Positions 50,194 to 59,082 of a stretch of 64,000 nucleotides of DNA are shown here, piece after piece. The position numbers were made by a program, and so were the translations under genes. How positions within the stretch are numbered: the first letter of the stretch is position 1; the number at the start of each line of letters is the position of its first letter. The DNA lies in NCBI RefSeq assembly GCF_008831285.2, contig NW_022204507.1:2588814-2652813 (forward strand), in the 5' to 3' direction. A model generated the notes under the pieces. The model saw nothing but the letters and a program-made list of their open reading frames with translations, had not been told where the DNA came from and did no database searches. The DNA comes from Nymphaea colorata (taxonomy: Eukaryota; Streptophyta; Magnoliopsida; Nymphaeales; Nymphaeaceae).

Positions 50194-53057
50194 GTGCATA
50201 CCCAGAGGTATATAAAGTCACAACAGGACTATCTCAACTGGAGTGACGAAGAACGCATCAAGCTCATGGACGAAAGACAGGCCTTGATCTCTCGTCTCGC
50301 AAAATATGAAGACATCCAGCTTGAAGCTGACCTCCAGAAGGACTTCAACGACCTTTTGGCAAAACCATGCGTTTCAGCCAAAGGGAAAGCAAAGCTAGAC
50401 GTTCAGCTTGGGGATCGCCTAGCCAAAGTCTCACCAAGCCATGCTGCGCGGCGACGCGCAATTGTTTCAAAAATGGTTCTGCAGGAACCTACCAATCCTA
50501 CTCCTCTCAGTGATGACGATGAAGAATCTCTACCGACTCTTCCCATCATCCATGACGAGCCCGCCTCGTCTTCCACTCACATCGAGGAATCCATCCTGGC
50601 TACCACTTACCATCAGAGTGCTGCGGAACGTGGTGGAACCCCACCCGTTTCTTTTTCCAAAACAAGGCAAGAAGATGAAGATGAAGATGATATGAAATTC
50701 TTCACCCAAATCGAAGAAGAATTCCTTGGAGCAGCAACTATGGAGGAACCCCAAAACTATGAAGACAATGAAACAGAAGAAATTATTGGGGCTACAGTCT
50801 TCAACCGACTGTATAACATGAATGTCGAATTCGACATTCCCGGTATCAATCCCTTTTCAGTAGCTGCCATTCTTGATACCGGAGCAACAACGTGCTGCAT
50901 TAAAGAGCAGGCGATTCCAGAGGCAGCCCTTCAACAGAGCCTTACAACAGCAAATTTTACAGGAGTAAATTCCGTCCAAAAGGCAACCAGAAGGTTCAAG
51001 GAAGGAAAGATGCGCATTGGGGCAAACATATTTTATATTCCTTACACATATGCTATGCCAATGCAGTTGGGTTGGGAGAAATACAGCTAATCCTCGGCTG
51101 TAACTTTATCAGATCTCTCAAAGGAGGAATGAGGATAGAAGGTGATGAAATCACCTTCTACAAGAATGTCACAAGGGTCCAAACACAGCAGACAGTAAAA
51201 ATTGCACCCTTGTATACAGAAGAAGTTGAGGACGAAAACATGTATTTAGAAGTTAAAGAAAGCGTCCTCTATCATGAACAGCCTACTCCAGTCAACTTTC
51301 AAGAGAAGTTTAAAAGGACCATGGAGAGACTGCAAACAGCGGGTTTCATAGGAGAAAACCCACTACAACACTGGGGCAAGAATCAGGTAACTTGCAAAAT
51401 CATCCTGAAAAATCCTGATTTCATTATTGAAGACAGGCCCCTGAAGCAAATTACGCCCGCTCAAAAGAAGGCGTATGCAAAGCATATTGATGCCTTGCTA
51501 AAAATCGGGATCATCCGTCCAAGCAAAAGTAAGCACAGAACTATTGCCATAATAGTTCATTCAGGGACGACACAGGACCCGAAGACCGGTATTATCACAA
51601 AAGGGAAGGAGCGCATGGTCTTCAATTATAAGCGCCTCAACGATAATACCGAGAAAGACCAATATTCTCTGCCTAGAATAAACAGCATTATCAAAAAGGT
51701 CTCAGGCAGCCGGATCTACTCTAAGTTTGATCTCAAGAGTGGTTTCCATCAAGTTAAGATGGATCCGGATTCAATCCCGCTGACAGCATTTTGGGTCCCT
51801 CAGGGATTATATGAGTGGCTGGCGATGCCCTTTGGGCTTAAGAACGCGACAGCAGTCTTTCAGCGAAAGATGGACGAAGTCTTCAAAGGAACTGAAGACT
51901 TCATCGCGGTATATATTGATGATATCCTGGTATTCTCACAAAATGAAGATGCCCACATTAAACATCTTCGAATCATGCTTGACAGGATACAAGAACATGG
52001 GCTTGTTCTTAGCCCCACCAAGATGACGGTTGGAAAAACTCAAATTGAGTTTCTTGGCGCAATTATTGGCCAAGGAGAAATCAAGCTCCAACCAAACATC
52101 ATCAAGAGAGTCCTCGAAAAAGGAGGACAGGAATTAGAGACAAAAACTGGCATGAGATCATGGCTCGGTATACTAAACTATGCCAGAAATTTCATCCCGA
52201 ATTTGGGAAAACTCTTATCTCCCCTCTATGCAAAGACAAGTCCAACTGGGGAACGGAGGATGAATAGGCAGGATTGGCTCCTGGTAAATCAGATTAAGGA
52301 GCTCGTACAAAACCTGCCCCCACTGTCTATTCCACCCAAGGACGCTGCGATGGTCCTTGAGACAGATGGTTGTATGGATGGTTGGGGAGGGGTCATAAAA
52401 TGGAAGCCAAAGAAAAATGACCCCCGAATGCTAGAGAAACCTTGCGCCTATGCTAGTGGAAAATTTTCACCACCAAAAGACGCAGAAATCCATGCAGTCA
52501 TGAACTCTCTAGCCAACCTCAAGCTTTATTACCTAGAGTCTGATGGCCTCTTGGTAAGAACAGATTGCCAAGCCATCATCTCGTTCTTCAACAAGTCTAA
52601 TGTGAATAAACCCTCAAGGGTCAGATGGGTAGTCTTTGTAGACTTCATAACAGGTCTAGGCATACCAGTAACTTTTGAACACATAGACGGGAAGGACAAC
52701 ACCCTAGCCGACACACTTTCAAGGATGGTCGGCTACGCCTCTGCAACCACACAACCGCTCTCATCCCAGGGAGCCCTGATTTTTAACAAGTTTATCTCAT
52801 TTTTGCAGGAATGGCGGCAAGCGGATCAAATGGGACACCACTCAATGAAAGTGGTCCACTCTTTATGCAGCCAAGTGGACTCTTGGCTCATCGATACTGC
52901 ACCCTCATCCGCGACAGGTTCACACCTGTTAACGGCATCATCAGCCGTTGGGATCAACAGATCGAGGACGAACTCTTCGATCTCGAATTTGAGCTTCACC
53001 GACGCACCATCAGAGATTTTGAATACATCATTCAAATCGAGGAAGCCAAAATCATAA
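50194..53057 (+). pseudogene. Viral polyprotein fragment, left copy (PR-RT-RH)
   Basis: The first open block (50194-51090) has an acidic linker and the aspartic protease motif AAILDTGATTC (DTG at 50875-50883). A five-base tandem duplication at about 51070 shifts the frame. The second block (51072-53057) carries reverse transcriptase (FDLKSGFHQV, MPFGLKNA, YIDDILVFS at about 51912) and RNase H (TDGCMDGWGG, a conserved Glu in DAEIHAVMNSL, and the DNTLADTLSR end). A C-terminal tail overlaps the small ORF at 52811. Upstream coat-protein coding is absent. The protein would process and copy the viral pregenome; here it is non-functional. Confidence 0.9.
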
Positions 53058-53209
53058 TGATAACTCGCGCCACTGCAAGTGATGATTACTGGGAGTACTT
53101 CACCGGCGCCATGAATGACTGGATCACCAAGATGCGAAGCGTCAAACAAAGGCTCACAAGCCTATGTCGGTCATTTCGAACAACATTCGGTCATTTAGGA
53201 AATCTGTAA
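52811..53209 (+). CDS. Small viral ORF overlapping the polyprotein end, left copy
   Basis: 132 codons starting MAASGSNGTPLNESG, in a different frame from the polyprotein and overlapping its last roughly 245 bases, then extending about 150 bases beyond. It is rich in charged helix-like sequence (IIQIEEAKIIMITR). The identical open frame is kept in the right arm (55558-55956). Some badnaviruses have small extra ORFs at the end of ORF3, but I do not recognise this one and assign no function. Confidence 0.55.
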   Translation: MAASGSNGTPLNESGPLFMQPSGLLAHRYCTLIRDRFTPVNGIISRWDQQIEDELFDLEFELHRRTIRDFEYIIQIEEAKIIMITRATASDDYWEYFTGAMNDWITKMRSVKQRLTSLCRSFRTTFGHLGNL

Positions 53210-53640
53210 GCGTCAGCAATGACGCATAGTTTCAATTATTGCAATCAAGCGTCATCCATGACGTATGTAATAGGTAGACCCGCACTACGCGGATCCTATT
53301 GTCGTTTTGCGTCGGCGGAAACCCCACCACGCAATAATATCGTCTTGTCGTTAGCGTCGGCGCCTGGGGTCCACCAGGCGCACTAAGGCTTGGCGCGCTG
53401 TAGTACTTGTACTACACCACCAAACCGGTAGTACAGGTCACTCGTAACCTGTACTACCAGTCGCAGTCCTCAAGTTCTATAAATAGGACTCTCAGCTCAT
53501 AACGAAGGCATCGGTGCCCTCAGAGCGAGCTGCCCTCTGCCTTCAAAGTGTTCTAGGTCTTCTTCAGCCTTTCATCTTCGTGTCTAGTCTTCTGTTTTCC
53601 TGTAAGTTTTCTACTTCCTGTAAGTTTCCTGTAACAGAGT
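53210..53640 (+). promoter_or_regulatory. Viral intergenic promoter, left copy
   Basis: The TATA box CTATAAATAG is at 53477-53486. Two inverted TGACG pairs, GCGTCAGCAATGACGC (53210-53225) and GCGTCATCCATGACG (53249-53263), resemble the as-1-type activation sites of caulimovirid promoters. Hairpins follow: GCGCCTGG/CCAGGCGC (53360-53381) and GGTAGTACAGGT/ACCTGTACTACC (53427-53458). Pregenome transcription would start about 30 bp after the TATA box and run rightwards. Confidence 0.65.
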
Positions 53641-53742
53641 TATTAAAGTGAAGAGTATTTGGTCACCGCACCAATTTCTTCCCGTTCCTGGCCTTCTTTC
53701 TGCTTCTCTCGCTTCCGCATCTCAAAGCAAACCCCCTTTTTA

Positions 53743-53754
53743 TGGTATCAGAGC
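53743..53754 (+). other. Viral primer binding site
   Basis: TGGTATCAGAGC, complementary to initiator tRNA-Met, which primes minus-strand synthesis in Caulimoviridae. The inverted repeat ends inside it, at 53746. Confidence 0.85.
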
Positions 53755-53988
53755 CTGGTTTTTGTTCTCTGAGAACTCTCTTTGCCGTTTTCCTTTTTTG
53801 ACTAGCTGTAGAAATTCTGGATGCATTTCCTGTTTGTAGTGTTCATTTCTTAGTTCTTGTGAGATTGTATTCAAAGACAGCAAAAGGATTACAAGCCGTG
53901 GTGTAAGACCCAGGAGGGGCAGTAAATCCACATATTGTAATATGAGCCCTCTTTGTATTCGAGCTCCAAGCACGAAAGGAATTAACCT

Positions 53989-54471
53989 ATGACCAGCGAA
54001 AGAATTCCGGTTGCTCTATTCGCAAACCAGAAAGTGAAAGCTGCTTTGCAAGCCACCCAGAGCATAGATCCACCCTCTGTTGTATACCTATCACCAGCAA
54101 CCCTAGTTTCCACCGGAGATAAAACCCTAGACCTTATCAAAACCATCAACCTAGTTATTAAGCAAAACAATAGTCTAGCCCATTTAGTGTCCAATCTGAG
54201 TATAGACTCAGACCTCTCTGCTACTCTTAATCGTATTGAGGCCCAGCTCACCCAGCTCTCTAAAGACGTTAAAGATCTCCGATCAGAAATAGCCGCGGTC
54301 GTCAAGACCGAATCCAAAGAAGACTCGCAATTGACAGCCATAACCAATCAACTTGCCAGTCTTACTCTCGGCAAAACCACTGCAGTACCTCAGTCTGCAG
54401 GCAAATTGAAGGTATTTGTAGATCCCCTCGATATTCTCGACAGTGAGAAAAGAAAGTTGCAGATTTCTTGA
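53989..54471 (+). CDS. Viral coiled-coil ORF (ORF2 / virion-associated-like)
   Basis: 160 codons from ATG 53989. The middle (about residues 60-115) has heptad-like leucine and isoleucine spacing (SNLSIDSDLSATLNRIEAQL and the following LSKDVKDL), consistent with a coiled coil, and the C-terminus is lysine-rich, as in the small nucleic-acid-binding or virion-associated proteins encoded before the badnaviral polyprotein. Its stop (54469-54471) is one base from the polyprotein ATG at 54473, a typical badnaviral spacing. It is in the loop of the inverted repeat, so it is single-copy here, and its frame is intact. Confidence 0.6.
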   Translation: MTSERIPVALFANQKVKAALQATQSIDPPSVVYLSPATLVSTGDKTLDLIKTINLVIKQNNSLAHLVSNLSIDSDLSATLNRIEAQLTQLSKDVKDLRSEIAAVVKTESKEDSQLTAITNQLASLTLGKTTAVPQSAGKLKVFVDPLDILDSEKRKLQIS

Positions 54472-54472
54472 G

Positions 54473-55021
54473 ATGGCAACCAGAGGAGGAAGACCTTCAA
54501 TCACGGCGACAGCTTCAACATCTGCATCAAATACCATTGCGGAATTTGATGATCAGATCCGGTCCTATAGATAGGACCAACGCAGGCGTCACAATCTGCG
54601 AAGAGGCGATGCAGATTCTGACGCGATCTTCTCGCTGTCAGAAAATGAGGATAACGGTCCTGAACAACTCAATACGCTGTTCGTATGGATCCAGGACAAC
54701 CGTATCCCTCAATTCAAACCATTGGGCTATGACAAGGCTATGGCCAATCCAAATAACTCCCTTTTGGCAAAACCATGCGTTTCAGCCAAAGGGAAAGCAA
54801 AGCTAGACGTTCAGCTTGGGGATCGCCTAGCCAAAGTCTCACCAAGCCATGCTGCGCGGCGACGCGCAATTGTTTCAAAAATGGTTCTGCAGGAACCTAC
54901 CAATCCTACTCCTCTCAGTGATGACGATGAAGAATCTCTACCGACTCTTCCCATCATCCATGACGAGCCCGCCTCGTCTTCCACTCACATCGAGGAATCC
55001 ATCCTGGCTACCACTTACCAC
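54473..55021 (+). pseudogene. Viral polyprotein N-terminus with internal deletion
   Basis: Starts MATRGGRPSITATAS. A TAG at 54572-54574 stops it after 33 codons; past the stop the frame continues (FSLSENEDNGPEQL, FVWIQDNRIPQFK) to 54759. There it jumps into a 261-bp direct repeat of 50352-50612, losing the movement- and coat-protein regions, and then hits the inversion point at 55021. Confidence 0.75.
54760..55020 (+). repeat. 261-bp direct repeat of 50352-50612
   Basis: Equal length and apparently identical sequence to 50352-50612, beginning CCTTTTGGCAAAACC and ending CCACTTACCA. It joins the polyprotein start to the inverted arm. Confidence 0.9.
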
Positions 55022-55127
55022 ACCATAAAAAGGGGTTTGCTTTGAGATGCGGAAGCGAGAGAAGCAGAAAGAAGGCCAGGAACGGGAAGAAATTGGTGCG
55101 GTGACCAAATACTCTTCACTTTAATAA

Positions 55128-55557
55128 CTCTGTTACAGGAAACTTACAGGAAGTAGAAAACTTACAGGAAAACAGAAGACTAGACACGAAGATGAAAGGC
55201 TGAAGAAGACCTAGAACACTTTGAAGGCAGAGGGCAGCTCGCTCTGAGGGCACCGATGCCTTCGTTATGAGCTGAGAGTCCTATTTATAGAACTTGAGGA
55301 CTGCGACTGGTAGTACAGGTTACGAGTGACCTGTACTACCGGTTTGGTGGTGTAGTACAAGTACTACAGCGCGCCAAGCCTTAGTGCGCCTGGTGGACCC
55401 CAGGCGCCGACGCTAACGACAAGACGATATTATTGCGTGGTGGGGTTTCCGCCGACGCAAAACGACAATAGGATCCGCGTAGTGCGGGTCTACCTATTAC
55501 ATACGTCATGGATGACGCTTGATTGCAATAATTGAAACTATGCGTCATTGCTGACGC
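55128..55557 (-). promoter_or_regulatory. Viral intergenic promoter, right copy
   Basis: Inverted copy of 53210-53640, with the TATA box as CTATTTATAG at 55281-55290 on the plus strand. It would drive transcription leftwards into the loop, facing the left-arm promoter. Confidence 0.6.
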
Positions 55558-55956
55558 TTACAGATTTCCTAAATGACCGAATGTTGTTCGAAATGACCGA
55601 CATAGGCTTGTGAGCCTTTGTTTGACGCTTCGCATCTTGGTGATCCAGTCATTCATGGCGCCGGTGAAGTACTCCCAGTAATCATCACTTGCAGTGGCGC
55701 GAGTTATCATTATGATTTTGGCTTCCTCGATTTGAATGATGTATTCAAAATCTCTGATGGTGCGTCGGTGAAGCTCAAATTCGAGATCGAAGAGTTCGTC
55801 CTCGATCTGTTGATCCCAACGGCTGATGATGCCGTTAACAGGTGTGAACCTGTCGCGGATGAGGGTGCAGTATCGATGAGCCAAGAGTCCACTTGGCTGC
55901 ATAAAGAGTGGACCACTTTCATTGAGTGGTGTCCCATTTGATCCGCTTGCCGCCAT
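55558..55956 (-). CDS. Small viral ORF overlapping the polyprotein end, right copy
   Basis: 132 codons, identical in translation to 52811-53209 on the opposite strand. It overlaps the end of the right-hand polyprotein in another frame. Function unknown. Confidence 0.5.
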   Translation of the reverse strand: MAASGSNGTPLNESGPLFMQPSGLLAHRYCTLIRDRFTPVNGIISRWDQQIEDELFDLEFELHRRTIRDFEYIIQIEEAKIIMITRATASDDYWEYFTGAMNDWITKMRSVKQRLTSLCRSFRTTFGHLGNL

Positions 55957-58069
55957 TCCTGCAAAAATGAGATAAACTTGTTAAAAATCAGGGCTCCCTG
56001 GGATGAGAGCGGTTGTGTGGTTGCAGAGGCGTAGCCGACCATCCTTGAAAGTGTGTCGGCTAGGGTGTTGTCCTTCCCGTCTATGTGTTCAAAAGTTACT
56101 GGTATGCCTAGACCTGTTATGAAGTCTACAAAGACTACCCATCTGACCCTTGAGGGTTTATTCACATTAGACTTGTTGAAGAACGAGATGATGGCTTGGC
56201 AATCTGTTCTTACCAAGAGGCCATCAGACTCTAGGTAATAAAGCTTGAGGTTGGCTAGAGAGTTCATGACTGCATGGATTTCTGCGTCTTTTGGTGGTGA
56301 AAATTTTCCACTGGCATAGGCGCAAGGTTTCTCTAGCATTCGGGGGTCATTTTTCTTTGGCTTCCATTTTATGACCCCTCCCCAACCATCCATACAACCA
56401 TCTGTCTCAAGGACCATCGCAGCGTCCTTGGGTGGAATAGACAGTGGGGGCAGGTTTTGTACGAGCTCCTTAATCTGATTTACCAGGAGCCAATCCTGCC
56501 TATTCATCCTCCGTTCCCCAGTTGGACTTGTCTTTGCATAGAGGGGAGATAAGAGTTTTCCCAAATTCGGGATGAAATTTCTGGCATAGTTTAGTATACC
56601 GAGCCATGATCTCATGCCAGTTTTTGTCTCTAATTCCTGTCCTCCTTTTTCGAGGACTCTCTTGATGATGTTTGGTTGGAGCTTGATTTCTCCTTGGCCA
56701 ATAATTGCGCCAAGAAACTCAATTTGAGTTTTTCCAACCGTCATCTTGGTGGGGCTAAGAACAAGCCCATGTTCTTGTATCCTGTCAAGCATGATTCGAA
56801 GATGTTTAATGTGGGCATCTTCATTTTGTGAGAATACCAGGATATCATCAATATATACCGCGATGAAGTCTTCAGTTCCTTTGAAGACTTCGTCCATCTT
56901 TCGCTGAAAGACTGCTGTCGCGTTCTTAAGCCCAAAGGGCATCGCCAGCCACTCATATAGTCCCTGAGGGACCCAAAATGCTGTCAGCGGGATTGAATCC
57001 GGATCCATCTTAACTTGATGGAAACCACTCTTGAGATCAAACTTAGAGTAGATCCGGCTGCCTGAGACCTTTTTGATAATGCTGTTTATTCCAGGCAGAG
57101 AATATTGGTCTTTCTCGGTATTATCGTTGAGGCGCTTATAATTGAAGACCATGCGCTCCTTCCCTTTTGTGATAATACCGGTCTTCGGGTCCTGTGTCGT
57201 CCCTGAATGAACTATTATGGCAATAGTTCTGTGCTTACTTTTGCTTGGACGGATGATCCCGATTTTTAGCAAGGCATCAATATGCTTTGCATACGCCTTC
57301 TTTTGAGCGGGCGTAATTTGCTTCAGGGGCCTGTCTTCAATAATGAAATCAGGATTTTTCAGGATGATTTTGCAAGTTACCTGATTCTTGCCCCAGTGTT
57401 GTAGTGAGTTTTCTCCTATGAAACCCGCTGTTTGCAGTCTCTCCATGGTCCTTTTAAACTTCTCTTGAAAGTTGACTGGAGTAGGCTGTTCATGATAGAG
57501 GACGCTCTCTTTAACTTCTAAATACATGTTTTCGTCCTCAACTTCTTCTGTATACAAGGGTGCAATTTTACTGTCTGCTGTGTTTGGACCCTTGTGACAT
57601 TCTTGTAGAAGGTGATTTCATCACCTTCTATCCTCATTCCTCCTTTGAGAGATCTGATAAAGTTACAGCCGAGGATTAGCTGTATTTCTCCCAACTGCAT
57701 TGGCATAGCATATGTGTAAGGAATATAAAATATGTTTGCCCCAATGCGCATCTTTCCTTCCTTGAACCTTCTGGTTGCCTTTTGGACGGAATTTACTCCT
57801 GTAAAATTTGCTGTTGTAAGGCTCTGTTGAAGGGCTGCCTCTGGAATCGCCTGCTCTTTAATGCAGCACGTTGTTGCTCCGGTATCAAGAATGGCAGCTA
57901 CTGAAAAGGGATTGATATCGGGAATGTCGAATTCGACATTCATGTTATACAGTCGGTTGAAGACTGTAGCCCCAATAATTTCTTCTGTTTCATTGTCTTC
58001 GTAGTTTTGGGGTTCCTCCATAGTTGCTGCTCCAAGGAATTCTTCTTCGATTTGGGTGAAGAATTTCAT
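55710..58069 (-). pseudogene. Viral polyprotein fragment, right copy (PR-RT-RH)
   Basis: The block 58069-57518 carries the protease (DTG at 57878-57886); the block 57557-55710 carries reverse transcriptase (YIDD at 56844-56855) and RNase H. They are separated by loss of one A in a homopolymer near 57567. The protease-RT joint that is frameshifted in the left arm (about 51070) is in frame here, so the two arms have different lesions. A few residues differ between arms (for example Ser versus Pro after GEN, Gly versus Arg before INSII). Confidence 0.9.
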
Positions 58070-58125
58070 ATCATCTTCATCTTCATCTTCTTGCCTTGTT
58101 TTGGAAAAAGAAACGGGTGGGGTTC

Positions 58126-58292
58126 AAAAAAAAAAAAATTAAAGATGGATAATCCATCTCTGGTTCTTCCTTCTTTAGAACACAGACTTGCTCCTGTCGA
58201 GCTGGCAAAGGGATTAACGAAATCCTCCCCTTCGTCGTCTGCTGACTCATCATATTTTGGAGCCGGTTCGTCATAGGGTTGGCTCCAAGACA
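58126..58292 (-). pseudogene. Viral acidic linker fragment with A13/T13 junction
   Basis: A run of 13 A (58126-58138, plus strand) separates the inverted arm from a piece that on the minus strand encodes an acidic stretch (MSWSQPYDEPAPKYDESADD). It is out of frame with the movement-protein-like block to its right. The A run is an unusual junction. Confidence 0.55.
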
Positions 58293-58868
58293 TCAAAAAT
58301 TCGAGCTCTTCATCAAGCTCGTCATCCTCCTCGTGTACAAGAACATTACTGCTTCTTGTCGTTCTTCTTCAACTTCAGTGATTTGACTTGGTTGGGCTTC
58401 GTAATCACCGAAACGGAGGGAAAGCCTACCGTCATTGAGTTGCCGCGAGGACATTGAGCGGGGGACGGTAGGTATAATGACTGAGGAGTTTGACAACTCC
58501 CAGTCCATCCCATGCAGGCCTTCTGTGGTTCTTCTTTGGCCTGGCAGGGCAGTTACTCCACGGCTTGCCAGATAATCTGTTGCATGAGAGATCTGGTAGG
58601 CGAAAGCCATGTTAGGAGTGTTGGACAAGCGTCCAATCAGTCCTCTGGTGATGATGAGGTTGGCCTCACCATTTCGCCATGTGGTATACCCTCTAGTCCG
58701 GATAGAGATCTGAAAATGACGATAGAAGTCGCCAATGGTCATAATTGTGTCCGGTACTATAAATGTAATTTGGGCTCCACGTGAAAGGTCGAGTTCCATG
58801 GTGGCGAAGATTTGGCGGTCATCTTGCCGACCGCATGCTGGACATGGCTCGGTGAGGGAATGGAGCAT
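58293..58868 (-). pseudogene. Movement-protein-like polyprotein fragment
   Basis: 191 codons on the minus strand, open upstream of the first Met. It carries the RGYTTWRNGEANLIITRGLI and GRLSNTPNMAFAYQI blocks and the following GVTALPG, which match the movement-protein part of badnaviral ORF3 as I know it. It has been joined almost directly to protease-proximal sequence, with coat protein missing, and a frameshift lies near 58335. Confidence 0.75.
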
Positions 58869-59082
58869 CGATCGGCTCGCCTTGATCCAAGCCTGGAGTT
58901 TGGCGCTGCGCGCCCGGCCGAAGGGCTGGGCGGGCTGTGCTCTAGGGTGGAGTAAACCGCGTTAGGCTGGCTTCACAGAGCAGCGAGCACCTCCGCTCTC
59001 GGCGGTGGAAGGATAACGAGCCGTTGCTTCCCTCCCTCGCTTGCCGAGCTTCGTAGCGGAAGCTTGTAACTCGAGCGAGGGC
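58869..59082. other. GC-rich insert of unknown origin
   Basis: The GC content is clearly higher than in the neighbours. The part nearest 58869 may continue the viral polyprotein (an open minus frame runs to about 58965). Beyond that, 58966-59082 has no match in the window. It contains a CCCTCGCT (59034-59041) / AGCGAGGG (59074-59081) inverted pair. Organelle-derived DNA is one possibility. Confidence 0.35.

Larger units (their letters stand above)
50636..53746 (+). repeat. Left arm of 3.1-kb viral inverted repeat
   Basis: 3111 bp whose reverse complement is 55022-58125 (3104 bp). The seven-base length difference is accounted for by five extra bases at about 51070, one extra A at about 51200 and one extra C at about 53730. 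Substitutions are very few. The arm ends at TATGGT, the first bases of the primer binding site. Confidence 0.93.
55022..58125 (-). repeat. Right arm of 3.1-kb viral inverted repeat
   Basis: Reverse complement of 50636-53746. It begins at the primer-site bases and ends at GGTTC (58121-58125), where a run of 13 A follows. It lacks the left arm's five-base duplication and has one A fewer at about 57567. Confidence 0.93.

Noticed and set aside
50121-53746. Ty3/gypsy retrotransposon as source of the protease-RT-RNase H block
   Set aside because: There is no integrase or LTR; the intergenic TATA/primer-site layout, the short ORF directly before the polyprotein and the movement-protein-like piece fit Caulimoviridae.
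53989-54471. Host coiled-coil gene
   Set aside because: Its position between the viral primer site and the polyprotein start, one base from the latter, fits a viral ORF better.
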